Positions 17,239 to 29,284 of a DNA stretch of 64,000 nucleotides are shown one piece after another (position 1 is the stretch's first letter; every line of letters starts with the position of its first letter). The notes below the pieces were generated by a model. It made no database searches. It was not told where the DNA came from and was given only the letters and a program-made list of their open reading frames with translations. The stretch comes from Duganella sp. BuS-21 (lineage in GTDB: Bacteria > Pseudomonadota > Gammaproteobacteria > Burkholderiales > Burkholderiaceae_D): positions 806,001 to 870,000 of the forward strand of contig CP097466.1 in NCBI GenBank assembly GCA_041874725.1, written 5' to 3'. Position numbers and translations under genes: made by a program.

Positions 17239-18896
17239 TGATATTCATCGATTTCGCGGCCATCGCGCCGCCGCTCGCGGCGGCAGCGACAGGTGCGCTC
17301 AGCGCGGCGCTATACGGTTGCAAGAAACAGTGGCTTAACGCCGCACTGGCCGGAGCAGCCGGCGCCGCATTGGCGCTGACGCTGGCCGACATCCGCATGT
17401 CCGCGCCCGATGCCGGCGCGCTGGACGTGAACACCGCAACCGGCCGCATAGGCGACGCCGAGCGCATGGCGATTCCCGCCGCGACCTCCATCGCCCTGAA
17501 CGGCGACGGCGCGCGCGAGGCGGAGTGGCGCGATCTGCCCGCGCGTGCGCTGCAATGGCAGCCGGCCGCTGCGGATTTGTTGTGGCTGGACTTCCCGCGC
17601 GCGATGTCGCTCGGCCGCATCTTCACGCTGTCCGTGCGGCGAGCGCCTGCACAGGCCAATTGGCGCTTGCAGCTGCTGGCAGAGAACAAGCAGGTGCTGG
17701 CCGAATCCGGGCCGTCGCCGGCCACGCAGTTGTCGGTGCAATGGTTGCCGCCGGTGGCGGAGGCCATGGTGCTGCAGGCGCGCCTGTTGGACGCCGCTGG
17801 CAAGACCATCGCACAAGGTCCGGTGCCGCTACAGGTGAATGAGCCGGTGCCTTTGCAGATACAAGGCCGCTTCGATGCGCCGTCGTTCGACGCGCGCACC
17901 TTGAATCAGCTGTTGTCCGATGGCGGCGCGATCCTGGACTGGAGTGTCACGCTGGGTAAGGCCATCACGCGCAGCGAGACCGCGCGCGAGCCGTTGTCCG
18001 CACCGAATGCGATGTTTTTGGACGCCGCCTACGTAGAGCATCTGAGCCCGTCCGCGCGTGCCGCGCTGCTGGCGCAGGCCGGGCGTGGCGTGCCGCTGGT
18101 AATCCTCGGCGCCAGCGCGGCCGATACCGGCGTCTGGCGGCGCGACTTCGGCTTGTCGCTGCAGCCGCAGTCGCCGACCACCGAGAAGGAAGACATGCGG
18201 CAGTTCGGCGCGAGCATGGCCATGCCGCCGGCAGGCCTGAATCCGGCCGATAACGCGGGCGGTTCCTGGTCCGTGTTGGCCAGCGACAGCAGGAAGCGCC
18301 CTTGGATGTGGCAGCGCAGTGTTGGGCAGGGCCGCGTGGTGTGGATCGGCGTGGCGGATTGGCACAAGCATGCGATCAGCGAGCCGCGACAGCTTACGCT
18401 GTGGTGGCAGGCCGCCATGGACCGCATTGCGTTGGATAGCGAGTTGAAGACGGCGTGGAAGGTGAACGATCCGATGCCGCTACCGGGATTGCGCACCGAA
18501 GTTTGCGCGCAGGGAGTGAAGGCAGGTATCGCGCTGACGGCGGAAGGCCAGTCGCCGCTGTTCATGCAGGCGCGCGCGGACAAGGCGGATGCGGTGTGCG
18601 CGGCATTCTGGCCGCACAAGGCTGGGTGGGTGAAGCTGGCGGCCGAAGGGATGGCGCCGGGAAGGGAGTATGTCTACGCGCCGAGCGACTGGCCTGCGTG
18701 GCAGCGTGCCTTGCGGCGTGAGGCTACGGCGCAGTACGCGGCACGTGCGGTGCCGGTGACGACAGCGGCAGGCACAAAGGCCAACGCAGCGGAGCGGCCG
18801 ATGCCGACCACTCCGTTCACGCTGCTGTTTGCCTTTTGCATGCTGGGCCTCTGGTATCGTGAACAAGGCGCTGAAAAAAGGTTCATCAAGGATTGA
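17235..18896 (+). CDS. Membrane protein of unknown function closing the Bat-type operon
   Basis: A 553-residue protein from the ATG at 17235, which overlaps the previous stop as ATGATGA. The frame extends further upstream only as shadow sequence. There are two hydrophobic segments near residues 8-60, a long soluble region, and a last membrane helix at the C-terminus (FTLLFAFCMLGLWY) followed by a charged tail. A central part (VPLVILGAS, then GRVVWIGVADWHKHAI) resembles the glutamine-amidotransferase-like fold found in proteins beside BatA genes, without a visible catalytic cysteine triad. It is the last gene of a co-directional run that starts at 5385. I do not recognise a named family with confidence. 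Confidence 0.6.
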   Translation: MMIFIDFAAIAPPLAAAATGALSAALYGCKKQWLNAALAGAAGAALALTLADIRMSAPDAGALDVNTATGRIGDAERMAIPAATSIALNGDGAREAEWRDLPARALQWQPAAADLLWLDFPRAMSLGRIFTLSVRRAPAQANWRLQLLAENKQVLAESGPSPATQLSVQWLPPVAEAMVLQARLLDAAGKTIAQGPVPLQVNEPVPLQIQGRFDAPSFDARTLNQLLSDGGAILDWSVTLGKAITRSETAREPLSAPNAMFLDAAYVEHLSPSARAALLAQAGRGVPLVILGASAADTGVWRRDFGLSLQPQSPTTEKEDMRQFGASMAMPPAGLNPADNAGGSWSVLASDSRKRPWMWQRSVGQGRVVWIGVADWHKHAISEPRQLTLWWQAAMDRIALDSELKTAWKVNDPMPLPGLRTEVCAQGVKAGIALTAEGQSPLFMQARADKADAVCAAFWPHKAGWVKLAAEGMAPGREYVYAPSDWPAWQRALRREATAQYAARAVPVTTAAGTKANAAERPMPTTPFTLLFAFCMLGLWYREQGAEKRFIKD

Positions 18897-18984
18897 CGGG
18901 AATAGCTTAGGCATGATGGGGCTCGACGTTGCTTGTCGCTTTAAAAGTACGCGGCACCAACCCAACCCGCACACCGCTGCGGCC

Positions 18985-19012
18985 AGGGTCAGACCCCGCA
19001 GGGTCTGACCCT
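18985..19012. repeat. GGGTC-type hairpin repeat
   Basis: AGGGTCAGACCC, a CGCA loop, and GGGTCTGACCCT form a perfect 12-bp stem. It lies between the end of the Bat-type operon and the convergent TonB receptor and belongs to the same hairpin family as 4177-4205 and 27862-27890. Apart from it and the terminator beyond, the 299-base gap 18897-19195 shows no gene. Confidence 0.7.
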
Positions 19013-19125
19013 TTCGTTCGGGGTGCTTTTAAGGGAGACTGTTGAGCCGTCAACGAGCATGCATTGTGAGCACCCCGTGGAGCTGCGGCTGCATCGGCCG
19101 CAGCGGCAATCCGTGATGTACCTGA

Positions 19126-19180
19126 AAAAAGCCCTGCAAGCCAGTTGCAGGGCTAAAGCCGGCCCAGACTTCGGGCCGGC
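19126..19180 (-). terminator. Rho-independent terminator of the TonB receptor gene (two hairpins)
   Basis: Reading on the minus strand past the receptor stop, GCCGGCCC..GGGCCGGC (19158-19180) is followed by CCCTGCAA..TTGCAGGG (19132-19152). A run of six T residues (A residues at 19125-19130 on the plus strand) comes next. The second hairpin plus T-run is a standard intrinsic terminator. Confidence 0.8.
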
Positions 19181-19195
19181 GTCCTTGGCCGGACT

Positions 19196-21919
19196 TTAGA
19201 ACTTGTAGTTCAGCCCAAACAGGACAGTGCGTCCGTACTTTGCATACTCCAGCTGACGATCCTTGCTGTTCGCATAGGTCTCATAGGCTTCGTTGGTCAG
19301 GTTGTTCACCTGCAGCAGCACGCCCAGACCTTTGTACGTTCCTTCATTGAAGGTATAACCGATCTGGAAGTCGATCGGCTGATCGCCCACCACGTAACGC
19401 AGCTGGCGGTCGCCGGCGAAGTTGCCGATCTCGCCCACGTAGTCCGAACGCTTGCGGGCGCTCACGCGGGTCGAGAAGCCCGACTTCTCGTAGTACAGCG
19501 TCACGTTGGTGACGTTGCGCGACAAGCCTGGCAGCTGGATCTTGCCGATGGTCGAATTGACTTCTTTGATGTCGATCGCGCTCTCGGTGTACGAGGTGCT
19601 GGCCAACACGCCGAAGCCGCTCAACGCAGGCGTCAGCATGTCAAACGGTACCGATACCGACAGCTCTGCGCCCTTCAGCGTGCCGCCCTTGCCGTTGTAC
19701 GAAGTGGTGTACTGGCCCATGTTGGTGATGGCGTTGGTGCCGGCCGTGAACTGCGAGAAGTCGCGCGTTTCCGAGAAAGTGTAGATGTAGGTGTCGAGCT
19801 TTTTATAGAAGCCCGCCAGCGCTACGTAGCCCTTCTTGGCGAAGTACTTTTCCCACGATACGTCAAAGGCCTTGGCACGCCATGGATCGAGCTTGGTGTT
19901 GCCGCCGCTGCCGCTTGGCAGGCGGGTGCCGCTGTCGACGGTGAAGTTGAAGCCGGCGTTCAGCTGGTCCACGCGCGGACGGGCGATCTGCTTGGCCAGC
20001 GAGACGCGCAGGGTCTGGTCGTTGGCCAGGCCGAAGGCCAGGTTCAGGCTAGGCAGCACGTCGTTGTAGCTCTTGCCGTCGTGCGTAGGATGGGCCACGC
20101 CGCCGGCATCCGCATACAGCGAGTCGGACGACTGGTCGGTGTGCACCAGCTGCGCGCCGACGTTGCCGCGCAGCGTCACGCCGCCCAGGTCGGAGTCGAT
20201 ATTGGCGCGGGCGAAGCTGGTGGTGATCTTCTCGGTGACGTCCCATGCGCGGCTGATGGTGCCGGCGTTGTTGGCCAGGTCGTAGTTGATCGGATCGAAG
20301 TACTTGGCGATCACGGCCGGTACGTTCCACGATGGGACTACGCCTGAACCGGCGAAGCCCAGGTCCACCGGCGCGTACAGCAGGTCGCTGGAGATGGTCG
20401 GATTGCCCTTGGCGAACAGCTGGCCCGAAGGCTGGCGCTTGGTCTTGGTGCGGTTGCTGTGATTGACGCCGACGTCGAGGCTGTGCAGGTAGCTCTCCAT
20501 CGCATCCGGCAGCGGCAGCGTGGCCACCAGCTTGAAGCTCTTCATGGTGTCGACCAGGTGCGGCGCATAGGTGCTGCCGTAGCCGTAGATCGAGTTACCG
20601 GTGAACAGTTTGCTCGGATCGCTGTAATTCAGTTTGCCGGCGATGGTGGCGAAGTCGCCCGGCTTCCAGCCGACGGTCATCAGCGTGTCGTTGAAGGCGC
20701 CGCCGGTGGCGGTCTGCAGCTGCAGATTGTTTTCGAGGTAGGTCTCGTCGCGCTTGGCCTGCGAGTAGTTGGCGTCGGCCAGCAGCGACCAGCTGCCGAA
20801 GTTGAAGCGGTTGGCCCAGCCGGCGGTGCGGATCTGGTCCTTGCGGTTGTTGTACTGGCCGCGCACCAGCGGGTAGGCGCCGGTGGCGGTGCCGCCCAGC
20901 AGCGTGCCGTTGGCGATGTTGACGCTGTTGTAGTTGAAGCCGACAGGGTTGTTGCTGCCGTTGTAGCCGCCCAGGTTCACTTCGAACTGGTTGTTGGTGT
21001 CGACCTGCTTGAATTCCGACGCGAAGATGTCGACGGTGCTGGTCCACATTTTCGATGGACGGTATTCCAGCACGCCGATCAAGCCGGTGCGTTTCAGTAC
21101 GCCGCTTTTCGCCAGCGACTTGACGCCGGCGGTGACGTAGGTGCCGGCCGGTACGCCCGATACGGCGCTCTGGTTGAACGGCTCGTAGGTGCCGGTCTCG
21201 TTGTCGAGGATGGGCGATTCGAGGTGGGCCAGGCCCAGCGCGATGCCGACCGTGCGGTTCGCAAACTGGTCGATGTAGCTGGCGCTGACGCGGTGGCCGG
21301 TGTCCTTGGCGTTGGCGATTTTGCCGAGCGAGTTTTTCTCGCCGCGCACGTTCAGCGAGAAGTTGCGACCGCTGAAGGCCAGCGGACGCACGGTCTGCAT
21401 GTCGATGGTGCCGGACAGGCCCTGGCCGATCAGGCCCGCGTCCGGCGTTTTGTAGATGGTGACGGCGCTCAGCAGCTCGGATGGATACTGGTCGAATTCG
21501 ACGCTGCGGTTGTCGCCGGTGCTGACCTGTTCGCGGCCGTTCAGCAGCGTGGTGGCGAAGTCCGGCGACAGGCCGCGAATCGAGATCACCTGTGCGCGGC
21601 CGGCGACGCGTTGCGCGGCCAGGCCTGGCAGGCGCGCGATCGATTCGGCGATCGAGACGTCCGGCAGTTTGCCGATGTCTTCGGCGGAGATGGTTTCAAC
21701 GATGGAGGTGGCGTCCTTCTTGACCGAGATCGCGTCTTCAATCCCGCGACGGATGCCGGCCACCACCACGGTGGTTGGCGCATCGGCGGCTTGCGGAGCG
21801 CTGGCCGTTTGCGCGTGGACCGGCGCGGACAGGGCGGAAATCAGTACCGCGCAGGCGGCGGCGACAGGGCTGAGCGGGAGCGCGGCACGCAGGCCGCGCT
21901 CTTGTTGATTGAGCTGCAT
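19196..21919 (-). CDS. TonB-dependent receptor (Xanthomonas/Caulobacter type)
   Basis: A 907-residue outer-membrane receptor. It starts with a signal peptide ending HAQ (about residue 36), then a TonB-box-like segment (TTVVVAGIRRGIEDAI) and a plug domain with LPDVSIAESIARLPGLAAQRV and VISIRGLSPDFATTLLNGR. A 22-strand barrel ends in aromatic F (VLFGLNYKF). The IRRGIEDAISVKK..SIVETISAEDIGKLPD pattern marks the TIGR01782 subgroup, often used for oligosaccharide uptake. GGAGA precedes the ATG. No transporter or hydrolase lies beside it, so the substrate is open. The 181 bases upstream (21920-22100) hold its promoter region and nothing else recognisable. Confidence 0.95.
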   Translation of the reverse strand: MQLNQQERGLRAALPLSPVAAACAVLISALSAPVHAQTASAPQAADAPTTVVVAGIRRGIEDAISVKKDATSIVETISAEDIGKLPDVSIAESIARLPGLAAQRVAGRAQVISIRGLSPDFATTLLNGREQVSTGDNRSVEFDQYPSELLSAVTIYKTPDAGLIGQGLSGTIDMQTVRPLAFSGRNFSLNVRGEKNSLGKIANAKDTGHRVSASYIDQFANRTVGIALGLAHLESPILDNETGTYEPFNQSAVSGVPAGTYVTAGVKSLAKSGVLKRTGLIGVLEYRPSKMWTSTVDIFASEFKQVDTNNQFEVNLGGYNGSNNPVGFNYNSVNIANGTLLGGTATGAYPLVRGQYNNRKDQIRTAGWANRFNFGSWSLLADANYSQAKRDETYLENNLQLQTATGGAFNDTLMTVGWKPGDFATIAGKLNYSDPSKLFTGNSIYGYGSTYAPHLVDTMKSFKLVATLPLPDAMESYLHSLDVGVNHSNRTKTKRQPSGQLFAKGNPTISSDLLYAPVDLGFAGSGVVPSWNVPAVIAKYFDPINYDLANNAGTISRAWDVTEKITTSFARANIDSDLGGVTLRGNVGAQLVHTDQSSDSLYADAGGVAHPTHDGKSYNDVLPSLNLAFGLANDQTLRVSLAKQIARPRVDQLNAGFNFTVDSGTRLPSGSGGNTKLDPWRAKAFDVSWEKYFAKKGYVALAGFYKKLDTYIYTFSETRDFSQFTAGTNAITNMGQYTTSYNGKGGTLKGAELSVSVPFDMLTPALSGFGVLASTSYTESAIDIKEVNSTIGKIQLPGLSRNVTNVTLYYEKSGFSTRVSARKRSDYVGEIGNFAGDRQLRYVVGDQPIDFQIGYTFNEGTYKGLGVLLQVNNLTNEAYETYANSKDRQLEYAKYGRTVLFGLNYKF

Positions 21920-22100
21920 TGTAGTCTCCAGGGTGTAGTCGGTTTAGGCGTTCTTGCGACGCTTGAGACTCATCTTGTATTAAAACTAGAATAGCAGTCA
22001 AACAAAGTTTACTGTTTTACTTCGTCAAAACCCGTAAACCTGCCCTTGCAGCGCTATGACGATGTTTAAAGTTGTATTTGTACTACACACTAGATTAATA

Positions 22101-22745
22101 CTATGTAGCTGAACTACATTTCGACCAAGCCAGCACATATGGCGGTGCCGGCATTTTGCAGGCGGCGTCCGGCTGCGGTGGGAGCGCTGCGCGGGTCCAT
22201 GGCAGGACGCCGGCCCACACGGGCCAGGACAGGTCTTCCTGATCATCCTCGACGCCGCCGGAGCGGAGCTTGCAGGCCGCTTCGGCCAGCGGGATGCGCA
22301 GCACCGTGGTGGCGGCGTATTCCTTGTCGGAGCCGGGACGAATCTCGACCTGGCGGCCCGGCGCGAGCTTTTCCATGAAGGCTACCATCGCGTTGCGCGC
22401 CGCATTGCCTTGCACTGCATCGAAGCGGCCGTAGATCATGGCCGAGCGGTAGTTCATCGAATGGTTGAACGCCGACCGCGCCAGCACCAGGCCGTCCACG
22501 TGCGTGATCGTGACGCAGCAATCGTTCTCCAGCAAGTGCTTGACCATGCGGCTGCCGTTGGAGCCATGGATGTACAGGTAGTCGCCTTCGCGCCAACAGG
22601 CGGTTGGTATGCAGTGCGCGCCCTTGCTGTCGCTGAAAGCGATGTGGCACAGGTAGGCGTCATCGACGATGGCGTGCAGGGTGGCGCTGTCATAGTGGGC
22701 GTTGCTGGCGACGCGGCGGACGCGCGTGCGGTCGGTAGGGGACAT
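22101..22745 (-). CDS. Pyridoxamine 5'-phosphate oxidase family flavoprotein
   Basis: 214 residues from the ATG at 22745, chosen because AAGGA lies just upstream; a longer frame would run into the divergent promoter. The fold is the FMN-binding split barrel of the Pyridox_ox_2 group. Visible are HIAFSDSKGAHCIPTACWREGDYLYIHGSNGSRMVKHL and later NYRSAMIYGRFDAV, with SWPVWAGVLP near the end. Such proteins are commonly paired with a MocR regulator, as here, and are thought to act on B6 vitamers or related molecules; this is not proof of true PdxH activity. Confidence 0.88.
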   Translation of the reverse strand: MSPTDRTRVRRVASNAHYDSATLHAIVDDAYLCHIAFSDSKGAHCIPTACWREGDYLYIHGSNGSRMVKHLLENDCCVTITHVDGLVLARSAFNHSMNYRSAMIYGRFDAVQGNAARNAMVAFMEKLAPGRQVEIRPGSDKEYAATTVLRIPLAEAACKLRSGGVEDDQEDLSWPVWAGVLPWTRAALPPQPDAACKMPAPPYVLAWSKCSSAT

Positions 22746-22828
22746 GGATTCCTTTCTTAAAAACGCAATATAATGAAATGCTGGCTCTATCAATAGATCC
22801 ACGGATTGCTAATTTCATGGAGCCACGA
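22746..22828. promoter_or_regulatory. Divergent promoter region of the oxidase/MocR pair
   Basis: The 83-base gap contains TATAAT (22769-22774) reading toward mocR and, overlapping it on the other strand, TATATT with TTGATA about 15 bases upstream for the oxidase. Overlapping divergent promoters are the usual arrangement for MocR autoregulation. The exact operator cannot be read with confidence. Confidence 0.4.
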
Positions 22829-24335
22829 ATGGATTTTTCGCTGTTGATCGACGGTTATACGGAACAGCATGGCCAGCATGGCTGGCCGCGTCAGCGTATG
22901 CTGCACGAGTGCTTGCGTGCGGCGATCCGCAGCGGCACGCTGGCGGCCGGCACGCGCCTGGCCGCCTCGCGCGCGCTGGCCGAGGAACTCGGCGTGGCGC
23001 GCAATACGGTGCTGTATGCGTACGAGCAGTTGGCAGGAGAAGGATTCGTGATCACCGACCGGCGCGGCACCGTGGTCGCGCCGATGCCGACCGCTTCGCG
23101 CAGGGCGCCGGCACCTGCTGCGGTGGCGATGCCGGGCCTGTCGCAGCGCATGCGCAATCTGCGCCCGTTGCCGGGACCGGCCGACCGCATGGGCGCCTTC
23201 GTGCCGGGCGTACCCGCGCTGGAGCACTTCCCGATGACGCTGTGGCGCCGCATGCTGGAGCGCGCTTTGCGCGCCATGACGGTGGCCCAGCTCAACTACG
23301 GCGACACCGCCGGCGAGCTGCAACTACGCACCGCGATTGCCGACCATTTGCGCGCCTCGCGCGGCGTCGCCTGCGAGGCCGGCCAGGTCTTCATCACCGA
23401 CGGCACGCAGAGCAGCCTGGATCTCTGCATGCGCGCCTTGGCGGACGACGGTGACACCATCTGGATCGAAAACCCCGGTTACGGCGGCGCCATGGCGGCG
23501 GCCCGCGGCGCCGGCCTGGTAGTCTCCGGCATCGAGGTCGACGACGACGGCATGGCGCCGCAGCCGGCCGACTGGCTGCTACGTCCGCCGCGCTTGATCT
23601 ACACCACGCCCTCGCACCAATACCCGGTAGGCAGCGTCCTGAGCCTGCGCCGCCGTCTGGCGCTGATCGACGCTGCACGCAGCGCCGGCGCATTGATCAT
23701 CGAAGACGACTACGACAGCGAATTCCGCCATGACGGCGCACCGCTGCACGCCATGCAGGGCCTGGCGCCGGACGCGCCAGTGGTCTACCTGGGTACCTTT
23801 AGCAAGACCATGTTCCCCTCGCTGCGCATCGGCTTCGTGGTGGTGCCGGCCGCACTGGCCGAACCGTTCGCACAGATGCGCGAGCAGTCCTTCCCGCGCG
23901 GCCGCGTGGCCGAGCAGCTGGCGTTGGCGGAGTTCCTGCAAAGCGGGCAATTCCTGCTGCATCTGCGCCGCATGCGCCGCCTGTACCGGCAGCGGCGCGA
24001 CGCGCTGGTGGCGGCGCTGCAGAAGCATCTGGGATCGATCGCGACGGTGCACGGCGGCTCGGCAGGCATGCATCTGTCGCTGCGCTTCAACGACGCGCGC
24101 ATCGATGACGTGACGATAGTAGGGCAGGCGCAGGAACGCGGCATCGCCGTCAACGCGCTCAGCACGCACGATACGTACGATATGCACGATATGCACGATA
24201 AGCAAGGAGATTCGGGATGGAAGGGATTGATGCTCGGCTACGCACAGGTGCCGGCCGAGCAGATGGAGGAACTGGTTAAACAGTTGGCGGCGTTGATCCA
24301 CCTTGCGGCCTACGCCGCCAACCTTTCAGACCCGA

Positions 24336-26771
<2,436 letters not shown>

Positions 26772-27037
26772 TGATTTTCTCTCTTGGTATTGTGAAGACG
26801 GCCAGCGGGGTAGGGCCGATGAGAAAATACTACGGGTAGCGGGCGAAGAGCGACAACGCGCCATGCACCACAATGTTGCGGAATATGCACATTTACTAAT
26901 ATTTCGTGCTTTGTAACCCAATGTATCGTAAAGTGGCCGGCGGCCCGGAACGGATATGGTGCAAAGCCGCACGAAAGTGTGGCGCGCACGCATCGGTATG
27001 ATGCACGCTCATATTCATATGCGAAAAACGCAGCGGG

Positions 27038-27805
27038 CTATTGATGGTCGCGCATCCAGCCTTTCAGGCCGTTTACCCAGTTCTTCGCTGGAAGATTCAA
27101 TGTCTTTTTTATCTCGCCGGCGCGCTCATACAGCATGCTGAAATCGAGTGAAGGTGAGTGCTTGAAGGCGATGACGACGATGTTGGCGTCATGTACTTCC
27201 GGTAACCATACCACCGCGTCGAACGCCAGCTCCATGGTCTGCAAATTCTTGTCGTAGTTGCTGAAATCGTCGCCGAAGACGTTGGTGGTCATGATGCCGC
27301 CGTCGCGCAGCACATCGGCGCAGCCCTGGTAGAACTCGGGCGAGTCCAGCACCGGACCGCGCGCTTCTTCGTCGTACAGGTCCACCTGCAGGATGTCGAC
27401 CGTGTTGCGGTTGGCCGGGTCCAGCACGAAATCCATGGCGTTCATTTCGCGCACGTTCAGGCGCGCGTCGTTGGCCGGCAGGCCGAACTGCGCCTGGCAC
27501 ATGGCGATCACGTTGGGATTGAGTTCGATGGCCGTTACGCGCGATGGCGGCAGGCGGCGGTAGCAGAATTTGGTCAGCGCGGCGCTGCCCAGGCCGAGCT
27601 GCACGATGTGCTGCGGCTGGTCGTGGAACAGCATCCACATCATCATCATCTGGACGTATTCGAGCTCGATGTTGTCGGGCTTGGCGATGCGCATGGCGCC
27701 CTGCACCCAGGAGGTGCCGAGGTGCAGGCTGCGCACGCCCTGGAATTCGGTGATGGTGGCGGGCGGGTGGCCGGGTTGGTCGAAGCGGGTGGGGGATGTG
27801 CTCAT
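27038..27805 (-). CDS. Spermidine-synthase-like methyltransferase-fold protein
   Basis: A 255-residue protein of the SpeE superfamily. The nucleotide-binding motif IVQLGLGSAALTKF is at about residues 66-79, the acidic loop is TAIELNPNVI, and ILQVDLYDEEARGP replaces the usual catalytic DSTDP. It lacks the N-terminal beta-hairpin domain of true spermidine synthases and ends at a WMRDHQ tail. It is more likely a polyamine-synthase-like protein of unknown reaction than a genuine SpeE. It is a single gene, with no S-adenosylmethionine decarboxylase nearby. Confidence 0.8.
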   Translation of the reverse strand: MSTSPTRFDQPGHPPATITEFQGVRSLHLGTSWVQGAMRIAKPDNIELEYVQMMMMWMLFHDQPQHIVQLGLGSAALTKFCYRRLPPSRVTAIELNPNVIAMCQAQFGLPANDARLNVREMNAMDFVLDPANRNTVDILQVDLYDEEARGPVLDSPEFYQGCADVLRDGGIMTTNVFGDDFSNYDKNLQTMELAFDAVVWLPEVHDANIVVIAFKHSPSLDFSMLYERAGEIKKTLNLPAKNWVNGLKGWMRDHQ

Positions 27806-27861
27806 GCCGGTAGTTTACCAGCCGGCTGTGGATTGAGCGTCGCTGCACCCCTAAGCGTGAA

Positions 27862-27907
27862 AGGGTCGGACCCCGCTGGGGGCCGACCCTCGGTCGCCGC
27901 CGTGCGG
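27862..27907. repeat. GGGTC-type hairpin repeat with GTGCGGGGT tail
   Basis: AGGGTCGGACCCC, a GCT loop and GGGGGCCGACCCT make an imperfect stem at 27862-27890. It is followed by CGGTCGCCGCCGTGCGGGGT. The hairpin near 4177 is followed by a similar CGCCGTGCGGGGT tail, so the repeat unit is longer than the hairpin. It lies downstream of the histidine kinase gene and may terminate that operon. Confidence 0.65.
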
Positions 27908-27928
27908 GGTAAAAGGGCCGCGTGCCGG

Positions 27929-29284
27929 TCAGCTTTGTAGCGGCAGCAGCAGGGTGACCGTCAACCCGCCGCCTTCGCGGTTGGTGAGGGTGATGCGGCC
28001 GCCGTGGGCTTCGGCGATCTCGCGCGCCAGCGCCAGGCCCAGGCCCGTGCCGCTGCGCTTTGTCGAGTAGAACGGCACCAGGGCGTTGGTCAGCACCGTG
28101 TCGCTCATGCCGGGACCACGGTCCTGCACGTCGATGCGCACGCCTTCGTGCAGGCGCCGTACCTCGAGGCTGACCTGGTCGGCCGGCGAGCCCGATTCAT
28201 GGGCGTTCTTCAGCAGGTTCAAGAGCGCCTGCTCCAGTTGCGCCGGGTCGAAGGCGCAGGGCTCTGCCGGCGCTTCGCCGATCTGTCTAAAGATGACCTG
28301 CTCGCCCAGCTGCGCCAGGAAGGCTTGCCATTGCTGCGCCTCCAGGCGCGGCGTCGGCAGCTTGGCGAAGCGCGCGTAGCCGAGGATGAAGCTTTCCAAA
28401 TGGCGCGTGCGCTCTTCGATGGTGGCGAGGATTTGCGGCAGGCGTTCGGTTTGCCCGCGCCGCACCAGCTCCGCGCCGGAATGGGCCAACGAGGTCAATG
28501 GCGCCAGGGAGTTGTTCAATTCGTGGCTGATCACGCGGATGACTTTTTTCCACGTCTGCACCTCCTGCCGGCGCAGCTCCATGGTCAGCTGGCGCAGCAG
28601 CAGCAGTTCGTGTTTGCGGCCGTTGAGGTTGAAGCTGCGGCGTGCCAGGTGGTAGACCTCTTCCTCGTCTTCCTTGTCCTTGGTGGTGAACAGGCCGTCG
28701 CCGCCACGCGCCAGCGCTTCCAGCAGCGCCGGAGAGGCGTGGCGCAGGATGTCGTCCAGTTTATGGCCTTCCAGCTTGCGGCCCTGGTTGAGCAGCTGGC
28801 GCGCCGCCACGTTGGCGTAGACGATGGGGCCGGACTCGCTCACCAGCAGCATCGCCACCGGCGTGTTCTGCACCATGGTGTCGAGCAGCAGTTCGCGTTG
28901 CACCAGGTCCAGGCGCTGCTGGCGCAGCACGTCGCCCAGCGCGTTGTGGGCGATCACCAGGTCGCTCAGCTCATCGTTCTGCGGCCAGTGCAGGCTGAAG
29001 GAAAAATCGCCGTCCTTGTAGCTGGTGACGGTGCCGGTCAGCGCGCGGAACAGCGATAGCATGCGCTCCAGTTCCGCGCGGATCGTGATGATGGAGATCG
29101 GCAGCACGCACAGCAGGCACACCGCGATCACCAACCCTGGATGGTTTGGGAAGAAGTGATCCATCGCCAGCGCGATGAGGATGCCGATGGTAAGCAGCGT
29201 GCCCACCAGCGCCGTCCAGCGCGTGAGCAGGGACAGGCGAAAGCCCTTGCGTTGCCTGGCCTGGTGGCGTTGGTCGTCGCTCAT
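27929..29284 (-). CDS. Sensor histidine kinase paired with the sigma-54 regulator
   Basis: 451 residues from the ATG at 29284, which shares one base with the regulator stop (TGATG); the frame extends upstream only as shadow. There are two membrane helices (about residues 20-65) with almost no periplasmic loop between them, then a HAMP-like segment and a PAS-like domain (MVQNTPVAMLLVSESGPIVYANVAARQLL). The phosphoacceptor H-box is VISHELNNSLAPLTSLAHSG and the ATPase motifs are NLLKNAHESG, DRGPGMSD and GTGLGLALAREI. The NtrB/NtrY-like H-box fits a partner of an NtrC-type regulator. The tiny periplasmic loop suggests it senses within the membrane or through the ABC transporter encoded upstream. 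Confidence 0.93.
   Translation of the reverse strand: MSDDQRHQARQRKGFRLSLLTRWTALVGTLLTIGILIALAMDHFFPNHPGLVIAVCLLCVLPISIITIRAELERMLSLFRALTGTVTSYKDGDFSFSLHWPQNDELSDLVIAHNALGDVLRQQRLDLVQRELLLDTMVQNTPVAMLLVSESGPIVYANVAARQLLNQGRKLEGHKLDDILRHASPALLEALARGGDGLFTTKDKEDEEEVYHLARRSFNLNGRKHELLLLRQLTMELRRQEVQTWKKVIRVISHELNNSLAPLTSLAHSGAELVRRGQTERLPQILATIEERTRHLESFILGYARFAKLPTPRLEAQQWQAFLAQLGEQVIFRQIGEAPAEPCAFDPAQLEQALLNLLKNAHESGSPADQVSLEVRRLHEGVRIDVQDRGPGMSDTVLTNALVPFYSTKRSGTGLGLALAREIAEAHGGRITLTNREGGGLTVTLLLPLQS

Noticed and set aside
27038..27805. True spermidine synthase (SpeE)
   Set aside because: The catalytic DSTDP-type motif and N-terminal hairpin domain are missing and there is no SAM decarboxylase gene nearby; only the superfamily call is kept.
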